In this document: piece by piece, positions 1 to 8,714 of the stretch
How the letters are laid out: each line of letters starts with the position of its first letter
How positions within the stretch are numbered: position 1 is the first letter of the stretch
From: Caldilineaceae bacterium
GTDB taxonomy: Bacteria > Chloroflexota > Anaerolineae > Caldilineales > Caldilineaceae
Assembly: GCA_022821585.1 (NCBI GenBank)
Contig: JAJEDI010000022.1
Coordinates: forward strand, 1 to 64,000
Direction: 5' to 3'
DNA length: 64,000 bases
Translations under genes and position numbers: made by a program
Notes under the pieces: generated by a model
Seen by the model: only the letters and a program-made list of their open reading frames with translations
Database searches by the model: none
Told to the model about the DNA's origin: nothing

Positions 1-510
1 CAAAAACACACAACCCCCTCACTCTTCCCCCCTTTTTTGGGGGGGGGGGGGGCTTTGCGGCCCCGCCTTTGGGGGGGGCCCCCCCCCCCCCCACGCCCCC
101 TCTCCTACAACATGCCTAACCGACCTGGTGCCGTCCGGCCAGCGGGTGCCATTGCGACCGTACAACTACCGCCGGCGCTCCGGACTAGGCTGGTTCAGAG
201 CAGCTGCCGCGGCAGGCAGGCGTCCTGCCTTCAGGAAAGGAAAGCCCCAGTCGGGCCCTTCAGACGGCGCCAGGTCCATCGAGAGCCGCTACAGGAGTCC
301 CCACTGTCCGGCAATCCCCAGTCCAGATAGATCGATCTAGAATACGGTTGGAAAGTTTCTCTCCGGCGAAAAAGGGGCCGCCAAGGTCCGAAAGTCCCTC
401 TCGCAGACTGGTTCGTCTATAGGAGCTTTCAGTTCAGGGGGAGTGCTGCCTGGAAGAGGAGCAGGTACCTGAAGACAGCAAGAGCGGCCTGCGCTTTCGG
501 CACAACGCTC
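1..510. other. Contig-edge intergenic stretch, no supported gene
   Basis: No convincing gene is visible. Bases from about 31 to 105 are runs of T, G and C with a few interruptions, which looks like a degraded or mis-called copy of the GC-rich hairpin repeat seen at 19432, 47375 and 57745: the order of blocks (GCGGCCC, then a G run, then a C run and ACGCCCC) is the same. The open frames here translate to low-complexity Pro/Gly/Arg protein and are judged spurious. Bases 110-510 hold no tRNA, rRNA or promoter that I can recognise. Confidence 0.6.
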
Positions 511-1176
511 TCAACGGCAGCCGCCGATTACAACGATAAACTCGCCCAGCAACTTCCTGTCTGCGACCGCCTCCAACACGGAACCGACAGTCCCCCGCTG
601 CACCCGTTCGTGCAGCTTCGTCAGATCGTTGGCTATGGCGGCCGGCCGGTCTCCATACACGTCCAGCGCATCGATCAGAAAAGCCGCAAGCCGGTGCTGG
701 CTCTCGTAAAAGACCAGCGTGTGCGGCGAGTCGACGTCCACCTCCAGGAAGCGGCGCCGCGCTGCTGTCTTCCTCGGCGCAAAGCCGCGAAATGTAAAAC
801 TGTGCAGCGGCAGCCCCGAAAGCACCAGCGCCGTGACCAGACCGGTCGGCCCCGGTACCGCAGTGACCGGCAGCCCCTCCTCCAGCGCCCGGCGCACCGC
901 CGAAAATCCCGGATCGGAGATGCCCGGCGTGCCCGCATTCGTGACCGCCGCTACCGAACGCCCGTCCTGCAGCGCCCCGACGATTCGCTCGACCGCTTGC
1001 CGTTCATTGTGTTCGTGATAGGAAAACTGGGGAGTGTCGATGCCGTAGTGCTTCAGCAGCCGCCCGGTCTTGCGCGTGTCCTCCGCCGCAATCAGATCCA
1101 CCGAACGCAGCGTTTCCAGGGCTCGCAGGGAAATATCGCCGAGATTCCCGATGGGCGTGGCGACCAGATAGAGCAT
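511..1176 (-). CDS. rsmI: 16S rRNA (cytidine-1402-2'-O)-methyltransferase RsmI, short form
   Basis: SAM-dependent 2'-O-methyltransferase that modifies C1402 in the decoding centre of 16S rRNA. The 221 aa protein shows the tetrapyrrole-methylase fold signatures of Rsm[15 protein letters not shown] at the N-terminus, AEDTR near residue 32, the glycine-rich motif [11 protein letters not shown] near residue 80, AVPGPTG near residue 107, and LTKLHE near residue 186. It stops right after the methylase core (GEFIVVIGG), so it lacks the C-terminal helical domain of ~50-60 residues that brings typical RsmI to ~280 aa. The usual Asp of DAGTPG is Asn here, and ARE before LTKLHE is AND. The ribosome-binding site is weak. 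It lies downstream of the aminotransferase gene on the same strand. The function call is firm; whether the short form is fully active is not known. Confidence 0.9.
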   Translation of the reverse strand: MLYLVATPIGNLGDISLRALETLRSVDLIAAEDTRKTGRLLKHYGIDTPQFSYHEHNERQAVERIVGALQDGRSVAAVTNAGTPGISDPGFSAVRRALEEGLPVTAVPGPTGLVTALVLSGLPLHSFTFRGFAPRKTAARRRFLEVDVDSPHTLVFYESQHRLAAFLIDALDVYGDRPAAIANDLTKLHERVQRGTVGSVLEAVADRKLLGEFIVVIGGCR

Positions 1177-1281
1177 GTCAGCCTGTCAACCAGACAGCCG
1201 CTGATTCCTTCAGTTTGCCTTCCTCCGCTTGGGCTGCCGGGCGATCACAGTTCCAATTTGCCCTGAGGAGGGAATCCAATT

Positions 1282-2463
1282 TCATCCTTGTTCCCCTGCC
1301 GCAAACTCTTCAATCGCTGCAAAAAGCCGCTCCAGGTCTGATGGCCACACCTCGCCCATGTGCCCGATTCGGAACGCTTTGCCCCTGTACGCACCGTACC
1401 CGCTGGCGACCTGCATCTCTTGGCCTTCCAGGAACCGGTTGAGGTCGCCCATTTCCAGTCCCCTGCCGTTCTCAACAGTTGTCACCGTATCCGACTCGTA
1501 CCCGCTCTCAGCCATCAGGCCGAATCCGTTCGTCACCGCCCATTCGCGACTCATCTGCCCGCAAAATGCGTGACGGGCGTAGCGGGCCTCCAGGCCCTCG
1601 TCAAGTATCCGGTCAAGCTGCACGCTCAGCGCACGCATTAGAGAGATGGCCGGCGTGGCCGGAGTCGTGCTCCGCTGCCGGTACTTGTCCAGCTGCAGAA
1701 AGTCGAAATACCAGCCCCGATTGGAAACCGCAGCCGCACGCTCCATCAAGCGATCGCTCACCGCCGCAAACGCCAGCCCCGGCGGCACCGCCAGCGCCTT
1801 CTGCGACGAAGTCAGCAGCAAGTCCAGACCCCACTCGTCAAATGGCAGCCTAACGCCGCTGAACGAGGAGACCGCATCCACCAGGACCAGCGTCTCCGGG
1901 CTGACCCGCCGCACACACGCCGCGATCGCCTCGACCGGGCTCGCCACCCCTGTGCTCGTCTCGTTGTGAACGACCGTGATCGCGTCCACCGGACCGTCAG
2001 CAAGCGCCCCCTGCAGCGCCTCTTCAACCTGCTCCGCCTTGACCGCCGTACACCAGGGCACTTCGACCGCAATGGCCTCCTTACCGCATCCAACCGAAAC
2101 ATCATGCCATCTCTGGCTGAACGCCCCGTTGACAAAATTGATCACCCGCTCGCTGACAGCGTTGCGAACCGCCGCCTCCTGCAAGCCTGAACCCGACGCC
2201 GCAACCGTAAAGACCCGCGCCTCAGTATGGTACAGCGCCTGCAACTGCGCGCTGCACTTCCCGAACAGCGACTCCAGCTCCTCGCTGCGATGACCGATCA
2301 TCGGCGCACCCTGCGCCGCCAGCGTCGCCGGATGCACGTCGGTCGGGCCAGGCACAAACAGCCTCTGCGGCGGCTTGTCCGCCGGCGTCACAAAGTCGGC
2401 CCTCTCCCACCGAGCCTTCGACAATTTGCCAACGGCCTCTGAACTATGAACTGTCGCAGTCAT
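1282..2463 (-). CDS. Class V aminotransferase, alanine-glyoxylate / serine-pyruvate type
   Basis: PLP-dependent transaminase of the alanine:glyoxylate / serine:pyruvate group, acting in the cytoplasm, probably in glyoxylate or serine metabolism. The protein (393 aa from the ATG at 2463) has the PGPTDVHP opening, TVAASGSG for the phosphate-binding region, HNETSTGV, LVDAVSSFSG with the cofactor-contacting Asp, and the Schiff-base Lys in TSSQKAL. The C-terminal FRIGHMGEV motif is typical of the group. A GTG 36 bases upstream would extend it to 405 aa, but an AGGA lies 11 bases before the ATG and the extra residues add nothing conserved. Length fits the family (380-400 aa). The exact amino donor cannot be told from sequence. 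Confidence 0.88.
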   Translation of the reverse strand: MTATVHSSEAVGKLSKARWERADFVTPADKPPQRLFVPGPTDVHPATLAAQGAPMIGHRSEELESLFGKCSAQLQALYHTEARVFTVAASGSGLQEAAVRNAVSERVINFVNGAFSQRWHDVSVGCGKEAIAVEVPWCTAVKAEQVEEALQGALADGPVDAITVVHNETSTGVASPVEAIAACVRRVSPETLVLVDAVSSFSGVRLPFDEWGLDLLLTSSQKALAVPPGLAFAAVSDRLMERAAAVSNRGWYFDFLQLDKYRQRSTTPATPAISLMRALSVQLDRILDEGLEARYARHAFCGQMSREWAVTNGFGLMAESGYESDTVTTVENGRGLEMGDLNRFLEGQEMQVASGYGAYRGKAFRIGHMGEVWPSDLERLFAAIEEFAAGEQG

Positions 2464-2574
2464 TGAATTCAGTTTCCTATGTATTACTGACTTGGCCACT
2501 ACGGAAAAAATAGATTGGCCGGGAACTGCCCGTCGCCCGCCTCCAACTGCACTCCAAATGGCAACATGACCTTC

Positions 2575-3246
2575 CTAAGCCTCTACCGGCTCCACGCAGC
2601 TCGGCTCGTCATTGCACGGGTTATTCACCATCCTGTTCACCGCCACCGCCTTCATATCCCCGCCCTCGTAAGGTCGCATCAGGTGAAGCAGCGTATCCGC
2701 CTTCTGCACGCTCGCATCCAGCCACTCGTCGTAGTCCTGCCGGTTGAGAATCACCGGCATACGGTGATGAAGCGGCGCCATGAACCCGTTCGCATCCGTC
2801 GTCAATAGAGTACAAGACTCGATCACCGAGCCGTCCTGCTCCCAGTGTTCCCACAGCCCCGCAATCCCGAAAATCTCGCCCGACGTCAGACCGATCAAAT
2901 AGGGCTGCTTGCCGCCCTTCTCCTTCTTCCACTCAAAAAACCCATCCGCGGGCACAATGCAGCGCCGGTACTTGAAAGCCGCCCGAAACGACGGCTTCTC
3001 CGCTGCCGTCTCCGAACGCGCATTGATCATCCGGCTCCCGATCTTCGGGTCCTTCGCCCAAAAAGGAACCAGCCCCCAATTCAGATAGGTCGCCTCCCGC
3101 AACCCCCCGTGAGGGTTCGTCCGCACCGCCAGCACCGGCTGAGTAGGCGCGATATTGTACCGCGGGCCCGTCTGCGGCGCCCCGTCCAGCTCAAACAACA
3201 TCTGCAAATTCTGCGGCGAAGCCCGCAACACAAATCGACCGCACAT
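2575..3246 (-). CDS. yedK: SRAP / YedK-HMCES family protein (abasic-site DNA-protein crosslinker)
   Basis: 223 aa member of the SOS response-associated peptidase family. Family members shield abasic sites in single-stranded DNA by forming a thiazolidine crosslink through Cys2. Visible features: the invariant start MCGRF giving Cys2 after Met removal, RYNIAPTQ near residue 30, NARSET with the conserved Asn near residue 77, the GFFEWKK motif with the catalytic Glu near residue 105, and HHRMPVIL with the conserved His near residue 160. A strong ribosome-binding site, GGGGAGG, sits 5 bases before the ATG, so the start is certain. It is on the same strand as the upstream aminotransferase but 111 bases apart. 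No LexA-type operator was recognised. Confidence 0.94.
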   Translation of the reverse strand: MCGRFVLRASPQNLQMLFELDGAPQTGPRYNIAPTQPVLAVRTNPHGGLREATYLNWGLVPFWAKDPKIGSRMINARSETAAEKPSFRAAFKYRRCIVPADGFFEWKKEKGGKQPYLIGLTSGEIFGIAGLWEHWEQDGSVIESCTLLTTDANGFMAPLHHRMPVILNRQDYDEWLDASVQKADTLLHLMRPYEGGDMKAVAVNRMVNNPCNDEPSCVEPVEA

Positions 3247-3767
3247 CTCTGCCTCCCCTGTTCATCCCCGCTCAAACAAGCCTTGCCGATTCCCCTGTCG
3301 ATCTTAGCCACACCCCCCTTGCCTGTCAACAAACGCCCCCACCAATCGCGCCCCGCCCCTCTCTCCTCTTCGTACCTACTCTACTTCAATCAACGCATTC
3401 ACAAGGTACCGTTGACATTTCAACCAGCCCACCCTACCGTAGGGACACCCCTTGTGGGTGCCCTGGTTTTTGCCACTCTCGTGGTCCCTTCCTGGCCCTC
3501 CCCGGAACAAAGAAAGGCGTTCTTCGCGCCCCTTCGCGGATCGAAAGGTTGTGTCTGCAACGAAACTCCAGCGAAAGACATCCCGAACCGAACTGCAGAC
3601 CTTCTGGTCCTGTTGAACTTTGCAACGCCTCCAGAAATGTCAACGTAACCTATCCACTGACCACTGACTACCGACCACTGCAGTTCCAGTTTGACGGTTC
3701 TCCATCCACCGGGTAGCATAGCGGGCAGTGTGCCGCAGACCAGACCCTGCGAACGAACCCGAAGCCC
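3247..3767. other. Intergenic region with hairpin and short tandem repeat
   Basis: This 521 base gap separates the divergent SRAP and phosphoesterase genes. Around 3436-3463 there is an imperfect hairpin (GGGACACCC, loop, GGGTGCCC). Further on, around 3520-3550, is a GCGCCCCTTCGCGGATCGAAAGG stretch that resembles dispersed Chloroflexota intergenic filler, but it does not recur in this window. A heptamer-like tract follows at 3653. No gene is supported; an open frame on the minus strand overlaps the phosphoesterase antisense and is a shadow. Confidence 0.5.
3653..3684 (+). repeat. Heptamer-type tandem repeat (CACTGAC / GACTACC units)
   Basis: The stretch is built from near-identical seven-base steps (CCACTGA, CCACTGA, CTACCGA, CCACTG) ending in CAGTTC. 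The same pattern recurs at 19398-19431 and, degraded, at 47336-47368, twice directly before the GC-rich hairpin repeat. It looks like the short tandemly repeated heptamers known from cyanobacterial intergenic regions. Confidence 0.6.
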
Positions 3768-4772
3768 ATGCGACTTGCCGTCCTCGCCGACATCCACGGA
3801 AACCTGCCCGCGCTGCAAGCTGTCCTTACCGAACTGGAAGGGCTCCAGCCCGATTTCGTCGTCCTCGACGGCGATCTCATCAACCCCATGCCCTTCAACA
3901 ACGGTGTCGTCGACGTTGTCCGCGCCTCCGACTGGGCCGTCGTACGCGGCAATCATGAGTTCTACCTGCTCGACTTCGGCACCGAACGCGCCCCCCAGGG
4001 CGCCGACGACTCAGAACGATGGGGCAGCCTTCACTGGCTTGTCAAACGAGTAGGTAAAGTGCAGGCCAACTACCTGGCCGCGCTGCCCGATGAACTCCGA
4101 CTGCAATTCCCCGGCGCCCAGCCCATCCGCGTGGCGCACGGAGTGCCGGGCCGCAATCGCGTCGGCTTCTACCAGAACATGCCGGACGAAAAAGTCATCT
4201 CCGAAATCGACCCGATCGAAGAACGCAACGTCATCTCTGCCCATACCCACGTACAGGTGGACAGGCATCTCTACCAACCTAATGCCGACGATCCAATGAC
4301 CCACCCTCACGAGAGCGGCTCCCTCTTCGGTGGTGCCAGCCCATTCCAGCCCCCGTCCCCCGCCGGCGACACCTGTCGTCACTGGCACCTCATGAATCCC
4401 GGTAGCATCGGTCTCCCCCTCAACGGCGACCCCGCCGCCCAGTTCGCCGTCATGGAATCAGTGCACGAAAGCGAGCAACCCGGCGGCTGGGGCGTGCATC
4501 ACCACCGTGTACCCTACGACCGCTGCCCCGTCCTCGAGGCCTTTTCCACCTCCGGGTTGCTTGAGGCCGGCGGCGTAATCGCCCAGCTCTTCTACTGGGA
4601 GCTGGTCACCGCCGAACCGGAGATAATCAACTACTTCCGCTGGTGCTGGTCCAACGGACATGACCCCGACGCCGAAGACATCCGCCACTCCTTTGACGCC
4701 TACAGCGAAGCGACCGGACGCGAGCGCTACGTTGACGAGCGCGACCCGCTAAAGGCGGCCCGGTCCACATGA
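3768..4772 (+). CDS. Calcineurin-like metallophosphoesterase (first of a tandem pair)
   Basis: 334 aa protein with the complete set of dinuclear-metal phosphoesterase motifs: DIHGN at residues 8-12, GDLIN near residue 35, GNHEF near residue 63, SAHTHVQ near residue 160, and NPGSIGLPLNGD near residue 210, which is the signature of the YfcE / diadenosine-tetraphosphatase-like group. It probably hydrolyses a phosphodiester or nucleotide substrate in the cytoplasm; the substrate is unknown. Its stop codon overlaps the start of the next gene (ATGA), which encodes a paralogue, so the two are translationally coupled and arose by duplication. No strong ribosome-binding site is seen before the ATG at 3768. 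Confidence 0.87.
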   Translation: MRLAVLADIHGNLPALQAVLTELEGLQPDFVVLDGDLINPMPFNNGVVDVVRASDWAVVRGNHEFYLLDFGTERAPQGADDSERWGSLHWLVKRVGKVQANYLAALPDELRLQFPGAQPIRVAHGVPGRNRVGFYQNMPDEKVISEIDPIEERNVISAHTHVQVDRHLYQPNADDPMTHPHESGSLFGGASPFQPPSPAGDTCRHWHLMNPGSIGLPLNGDPAAQFAVMESVHESEQPGGWGVHHHRVPYDRCPVLEAFSTSGLLEAGGVIAQLFYWELVTAEPEIINYFRWCWSNGHDPDAEDIRHSFDAYSEATGRERYVDERDPLKAARST

Positions 4773-5689
4773 ACTGTCCTCTGCGCCTCGCATTCTTGGG
4801 CGACATCCACGGCAATCTGCCGGCTCTCGAAGCCGTGCTGAACGATATTGACAAACAGGCTCCTGACGCCGTCTTTCTACTGGGCGACCTGATCAACCGC
4901 TGCCCCTGGACCCGCGATGTAATCGACATCCTGCGTCAGCGGGACTGGCCGTCAGTCCAGGGGAACCACGACTTGGTCCTCGCTCAACTCAATACGCCGG
5001 AGAGTTCTCCCCCTTTCAGGAACAGAAACCGCTTTCCTAATATCCACTGGACCTGGGAACAATTGAGTCCCGAGGACCTCCGTTACCTTCTCCTCCTCCC
5101 GCACGACCTGCTTATAGAGACCACGGGTGCCCCGCCGCTGCGACTCTTCCACGGACTCCCCGACAGCCCATTTGCCGGTATCGTACCTGAAGCAGACGAG
5201 GAGTCGGTCTCAGGCCAGATTGCAATCTACGACGAGCCCGTTCTAATCTGCGGCCACACCCACCAGCCGATGGACCGCACCGTAACGCCCAGGTCATCGC
5301 CGGCGCACAACGGAACCTCCAATCCCGTAGAGCAACGAGTGCTCAACCCCGGCAGCGTAGGCATGCCCTATAACGGCGATCCCCGAGCCCAATACCTGCT
5401 CCTGGACCTTGTCCGGGAAGACGGCAATATGGGCTGGCAACCCCATTTCCAAAGGCTCGAATATGATTTCGAACGCGTTGCCAGCGCCTTCCATTCCAGC
5501 GGCCTTCTGGAATCCAGCGGGGCTATCGCGGCGCTCAATCTGCGTACGATAAGGGACGGCCAGCCCTGGGCCAGCGACTTCCAACAGTGGGTGCGTAACC
5601 AGCCCCACGCCCTGCGCAGCGACCCAGAGACCGCCGTCGAACGCTATCTCCAGACCCACGGCCCCAGCCAGTGGGCTTTTCTCGGTTGA
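4769..5689 (+). CDS. Calcineurin-like metallophosphoesterase (second of a tandem pair)
   Basis: 306 aa paralogue of the preceding protein with the same motif order: GDIHGNLPALEAVL at the N-terminus, GDLINRCP, GNHDLVL, CGHTHQPMD, and LNPGSVGMPYNGDPRAQ. The shared C-terminal block after the NPGSxG motif (a SSGLLE-type helix) shows the pair split from one ancestor. It begins inside the stop of the upstream gene (ATGA overlap of 4 bases). The shorter C-terminus suggests divergence in substrate range. Metal ligands are all present, so it should be catalytically active. The biochemical substrate cannot be read from sequence. Confidence 0.87.
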   Translation: MNCPLRLAFLGDIHGNLPALEAVLNDIDKQAPDAVFLLGDLINRCPWTRDVIDILRQRDWPSVQGNHDLVLAQLNTPESSPPFRNRNRFPNIHWTWEQLSPEDLRYLLLLPHDLLIETTGAPPLRLFHGLPDSPFAGIVPEADEESVSGQIAIYDEPVLICGHTHQPMDRTVTPRSSPAHNGTSNPVEQRVLNPGSVGMPYNGDPRAQYLLLDLVREDGNMGWQPHFQRLEYDFERVASAFHSSGLLESSGAIAALNLRTIRDGQPWASDFQQWVRNQPHALRSDPETAVERYLQTHGPSQWAFLG

Positions 5690-5794
5690 ACCTTTAGATT
5701 CGCCTGGGCGACTTTGACCCAAGGTGCCGCAAAAAACTATGGTTGTAGAGACGCAGGACAATTTCAGACAGTCATTCAAACGAGACAAAAGAGC

Positions 5795-6955
5795 ATGTCA
5801 CCAAACCTTTCAACAGTCAGAAGTGAGCTCCCTGCCGTACAGACCTCGACCTACCTGAACACAGGCAGCTACGGTCCACTTAGTCGCGCCGCGGCAACGG
5901 CGATCGCAGAAGAAAGCCGGCAGCAGCTGGAAATCGGACGCCTGACAAGCATGGGCGAGTCAGGCCAGTCAATTGGGGCCTCTCTGCGCGCCGGCTTCGC
6001 CCGCATATTCGGGTGCGGGTCGGATGAAGTCGCGCTCACTCATCACACCACCGATGGCATGAACATCGCTACTTGGGGTGTCCAGTACCGCCCGGGAGAC
6101 GAAATCGTCACCAACTCCTGGGAGCATCCAGGAGGTCTCCTGCCCGTATTTGCCGCGGCCAGGCGCTTCGACCTCAAGGTGCGCATGGTGTCCCTCGACA
6201 AAGAGGACGATGAGGAGACCATCCTCGCCAAATTCGACCACGTCATCGGCCCGCGCACCAAACTCGTTTCCGTCGCCCACGTTTCCTGGAAGACCGGAAC
6301 AATTCTGCCCATAGACCGTCTCGCCGACCTTGTTCACCCGCACGGGGGTCTGCTCGCCGTTGATGGGGCCCAGTACGGCGGCGCCATCCGCCTGGATATG
6401 TCTTCCTCGGGAGCAGACTTCTACGCCATTCCCGGGCAGAAGTGGCTCTGTGGACCGGAGGGAATCGGCGCTCTTTACGTTAACAGGGCGAGCATAGGAG
6501 ACCTGCTGCAGACCTACGTGGGCTACCCCAGCCTGCGCGACGGCGGGGCCTACGACGAAACCGGAATCTTCCTGCCGCCAGACGGGGCCAAGCGCTATGA
6601 AGTTGGCACCACCTACCGTCCCGCCATGGCCGGGATGTTGAGCGGTTTGCAATGGCTGGAGGAGCTGGGCTTGGATTGGGTGTACGACCGCACGCAGAAT
6701 GTGACCCAAATGACTCGCGAGGTCCTCTCAGCCATACCGGCCGTCCGCCTGCTCAATACCCCGACACACGCTGGACTGACCAGCTTCACCATCGATGGCA
6801 TCTCCCCTTCAGCGGCCGTCGAGCGTTTAGCGGAGTCCGGAATACTCATCCGTTCCGTGCCCGATCCGGATCTGATTAGGGTATCTACCCACTTCTTCAA
6901 CGATGAGAACGACATCGACAGACTGCGGGCAGGTATCGAAGGCCTGAACGGTTAA
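5795..6955 (+). CDS. Class V aminotransferase, cysteine-desulfurase / isopenicillin-N-epimerase-like
   Basis: PLP enzyme of aminotransferase fold type I, class V. From the ATG at 5795 it is 386 aa; the open frame reaches back to 5714 but the extra 27 residues match nothing in the family, while YLNTGSYGPLSR begins soon after the chosen start. Visible features: HHTTDGMN for cofactor stacking, VAHVSWKTG, VDGAQYGGA with the cofactor Asp, and the Schiff-base Lys in PGQKWLCGPEG. The conserved active-site Cys loop of true cysteine desulfurases (SufS/IscS) is not evident, so an epimerase, lyase or transaminase role is as likely. It stands alone on the plus strand, converging with the sigma factor gene 55 bases away. 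Confidence 0.82.
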   Translation: MSPNLSTVRSELPAVQTSTYLNTGSYGPLSRAAATAIAEESRQQLEIGRLTSMGESGQSIGASLRAGFARIFGCGSDEVALTHHTTDGMNIATWGVQYRPGDEIVTNSWEHPGGLLPVFAAARRFDLKVRMVSLDKEDDEETILAKFDHVIGPRTKLVSVAHVSWKTGTILPIDRLADLVHPHGGLLAVDGAQYGGAIRLDMSSSGADFYAIPGQKWLCGPEGIGALYVNRASIGDLLQTYVGYPSLRDGGAYDETGIFLPPDGAKRYEVGTTYRPAMAGMLSGLQWLEELGLDWVYDRTQNVTQMTREVLSAIPAVRLLNTPTHAGLTSFTIDGISPSAAVERLAESGILIRSVPDPDLIRVSTHFFNDENDIDRLRAGIEGLNG

Positions 6956-7010
6956 GACCTCTGACACGGCAAGGGACCCCTCCCGGTCCTCGCTTCATCT
7001 GAACCGGCGG

Positions 7011-7706
7011 TCAGGACAGAAGGTCCGCTGTCGCCAGTTGATCTCGCAAGTGTGCGCGGGCGCGGCTCAACCTCGACTTGACCGTGCCCCGCGGCAGACA
7101 CAGATAAGCCGCCGCCTCCCCGTAATCGTAGCCGTGTACATCCACCAGGACCACCACATCCCGGTACCAGGAGGGGAGCCCTTCGATCAGCCTTCCAAGA
7201 CCCGCCAGCCGCTCTCGCCGCAGCGCGTATCGCTCAGGGTTCTGTTCGCTGCTGGATTCCGAGGCCTCGTAGTCAGACTCCTCAATCATCTGATCGAGAC
7301 TCAGTGCGACTCGGCGCTTCTGACTCCTCAAATGGTCGTAACAGGTGTTGGACACGATCCGGAGTAGCCACGCCCTGAAGTTGCCGTCCTTGAAGCGAGG
7401 CATCGCCCGGTGGACCTTGATCAACGCCTCCTGCACCGCGTCGGCCGCCGCCTCCTCCGTCTGCAAAATACTGCGCGCCAGTCGCAACGCCGAGCCCCAA
7501 TTCCCCTCAACCAGACCCTGGAAAGCCTGCCCGTCCCCGTTCCTCGCAGCCGATATCAGGCTCTGCGGCCATCCCCCCCGGTCTCTGACCACTGTGTCCG
7601 TGGATCCGCCGCAGGATTCTGACTCCGCACCTGTACTCTCTCCTCGCCCGCGCACCGCTTCAAACCCAGTTTCTCCGAGGACCAGTTCGCTCTGTATCGT
7701 TGACAT
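7011..7706 (-). CDS. RNA polymerase ECF sigma factor
   Basis: Extracytoplasmic-function sigma-70 factor that directs RNA polymerase to a small regulon. It has region 2 (VQEALIKVHRAMPRF, then FRAWLLRIVSNTCYDHLRSQKR for -10 recognition) and region 4 (helix-turn-helix around YDYGEAAAYLCLPRGTVKSR). An open frame runs to 7766, but the ribosome-binding site GGGAAAGG lies 8 bases before the ATG at 7706, giving 231 aa with a ~45-residue acidic N-terminal tail ahead of region 2, longer than most ECF factors. No anti-sigma factor gene with a zinc-binding or membrane domain is adjacent, so control may run through the neighbouring FHA regulator and Ser/Thr kinase. That last point is inference. Confidence 0.92.
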   Translation of the reverse strand: MSTIQSELVLGETGFEAVRGRGESTGAESESCGGSTDTVVRDRGGWPQSLISAARNGDGQAFQGLVEGNWGSALRLARSILQTEEAAADAVQEALIKVHRAMPRFKDGNFRAWLLRIVSNTCYDHLRSQKRRVALSLDQMIEESDYEASESSSEQNPERYALRRERLAGLGRLIEGLPSWYRDVVVLVDVHGYDYGEAAAYLCLPRGTVKSRLSRARAHLRDQLATADLLS

Positions 7707-8051
7707 CAGCATATCCTTTCCCTTTTGAAAACCGCCGAAATGCGTGCCGGCGCGCCTGTGATTCAATTTCTATCCGGCTCTGCAACTAGGATAAGCCTGC
7801 TTGGCCCCTGCTATCCCGAACATTACGCAACGCAATTCGGACCGTTTGCTTACGGCAACGTGACTCCGCCGCGCGGGATTTCTGCCCTTGTCAGGTCTCG
7901 TTGGGTTCGAATAGGTACGTGTAGGAAAGAATGAGGAAGATGAGGCAAAGGGAGGGACTGCAATCCTCGTTAGAGGTTCCTCCCCCGCCCGTCAGTCTTC
8001 TTCGCGAGGGACGGCGAACTACGTCGGGCAGGTCCGGCCGGCGCCGGACCG
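7707..8051. other. Intergenic region upstream of the sigma factor gene
   Basis: This 345 base gap lies between two minus-strand genes. It should hold the sigma factor promoter on the minus strand, but I cannot point to clear -35/-10 boxes. A perfect 8 bp hairpin at its right edge (8031-8050) follows the FHA gene. No small gene is supported. Confidence 0.5.
8031..8050 (-). terminator. GC-rich hairpin after the FHA-winged-helix gene
   Basis: GGTCCGGC and GCCGGACC form a perfect 8 bp stem around a 4-base loop, starting one base after the stop codon of the FHA regulator as read on the minus strand. There is no T tract behind it, so it may be a weak or Rho-assisted terminator or a 3' end stabiliser. 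Confidence 0.45.
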
Positions 8052-8714
8052 CTATCCTTCGGACAGCTGATACCCGAATCCCCGCACAGTAACAATAAAT
8101 CGGGACTGGGATGCCCCTTGCGTCGCCGAGGCCTTCTCAATGCGGTTCCGCACCCTGCTGACCATGCGGTCGATGCTGGCGTCGAAAACGTCCCCGTCGA
8201 CCTCCGACCAGATGTGGGTCGCTAGCTCATCTTTGCTGACCACCCGCCCCCGATTCTGGTAAAGATACCACAGGAGATCGAACTGCTTCACGCTCAGTGG
8301 CGGCAACAGCACCTCGCCGTCAATGAAGACTTGGCGCGTCGCCGAATCAACTCGAATGCCCGGCTCCGGAAGGGCCTCGAGATACGGCGCAGTAATCGTG
8401 GCCGACGGGTCGTGGAATCGGTATCGCGTTGCCGCAAACTGGAGTTCGTCGCCATCCTCAAGCCATGCCGTCGCCCCCGGTGACAGCCGGTTCCCGTTGA
8501 CAAAAACACCGTTCTTGCTTTCCAGGTCGTGCAACCGGTAAGCGTTCTCAATATAGTGAAGTTCGGCGTGCTGCCGGCTCGCAAACCCATCGTTCACAAC
8601 GACCGACGCGCTGGCAGACCGCCCGACCAGCATCTGTTCCTTGGACAGTTCGTATTCTGTCCCCGCATCGGGACCGCTGAGACACACCAGTCTGGCGTTC
8701 TGACTCCCGCGCAT
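8052..8714 (-). CDS. FHA domain - OmpR/PhoB-type winged-helix transcriptional regulator
   Basis: A transcription factor with a phosphothreonine-binding FHA domain in front of a DNA-binding domain. Residues ~8-95 carry the FHA signature: LVGRSASASVVVND, then SRQHAELHY and LESKNGVFVNG. Residues ~120-220 are a PhoB/OmpR C-terminal winged helix (LLPPLSVKQFDLLWYL, then RVVSKDELATHIW, then FDASIDRMVSRVRNRIE and VRGFGYQL). There is no receiver domain, so input must come through FHA recognition of a phosphorylated Thr. GGAG lies 5 bases before the ATG at 8714; a start at 8780 is possible but lacks such a site. It is divergent from a Ser/Thr kinase gene, the likely partner, comparable in logic to mycobacterial EmbR with PknH but with the domain order reversed. 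Confidence 0.9.
   Translation of the reverse strand: MRGSQNARLVCLSGPDAGTEYELSKEQMLVGRSASASVVVNDGFASRQHAELHYIENAYRLHDLESKNGVFVNGNRLSPGATAWLEDGDELQFAATRYRFHDPSATITAPYLEALPEPGIRVDSATRQVFIDGEVLLPPLSVKQFDLLWYLYQNRGRVVSKDELATHIWSEVDGDVFDASIDRMVSRVRNRIEKASATQGASQSRFIVTVRGFGYQLSEG

Noticed and set aside
37-340. Two overlapping open frames at the contig start
   Set aside because: They translate a homopolymer-rich stretch into Pro/Gly/Arg-rich protein with no ribosome-binding site and no family pattern.
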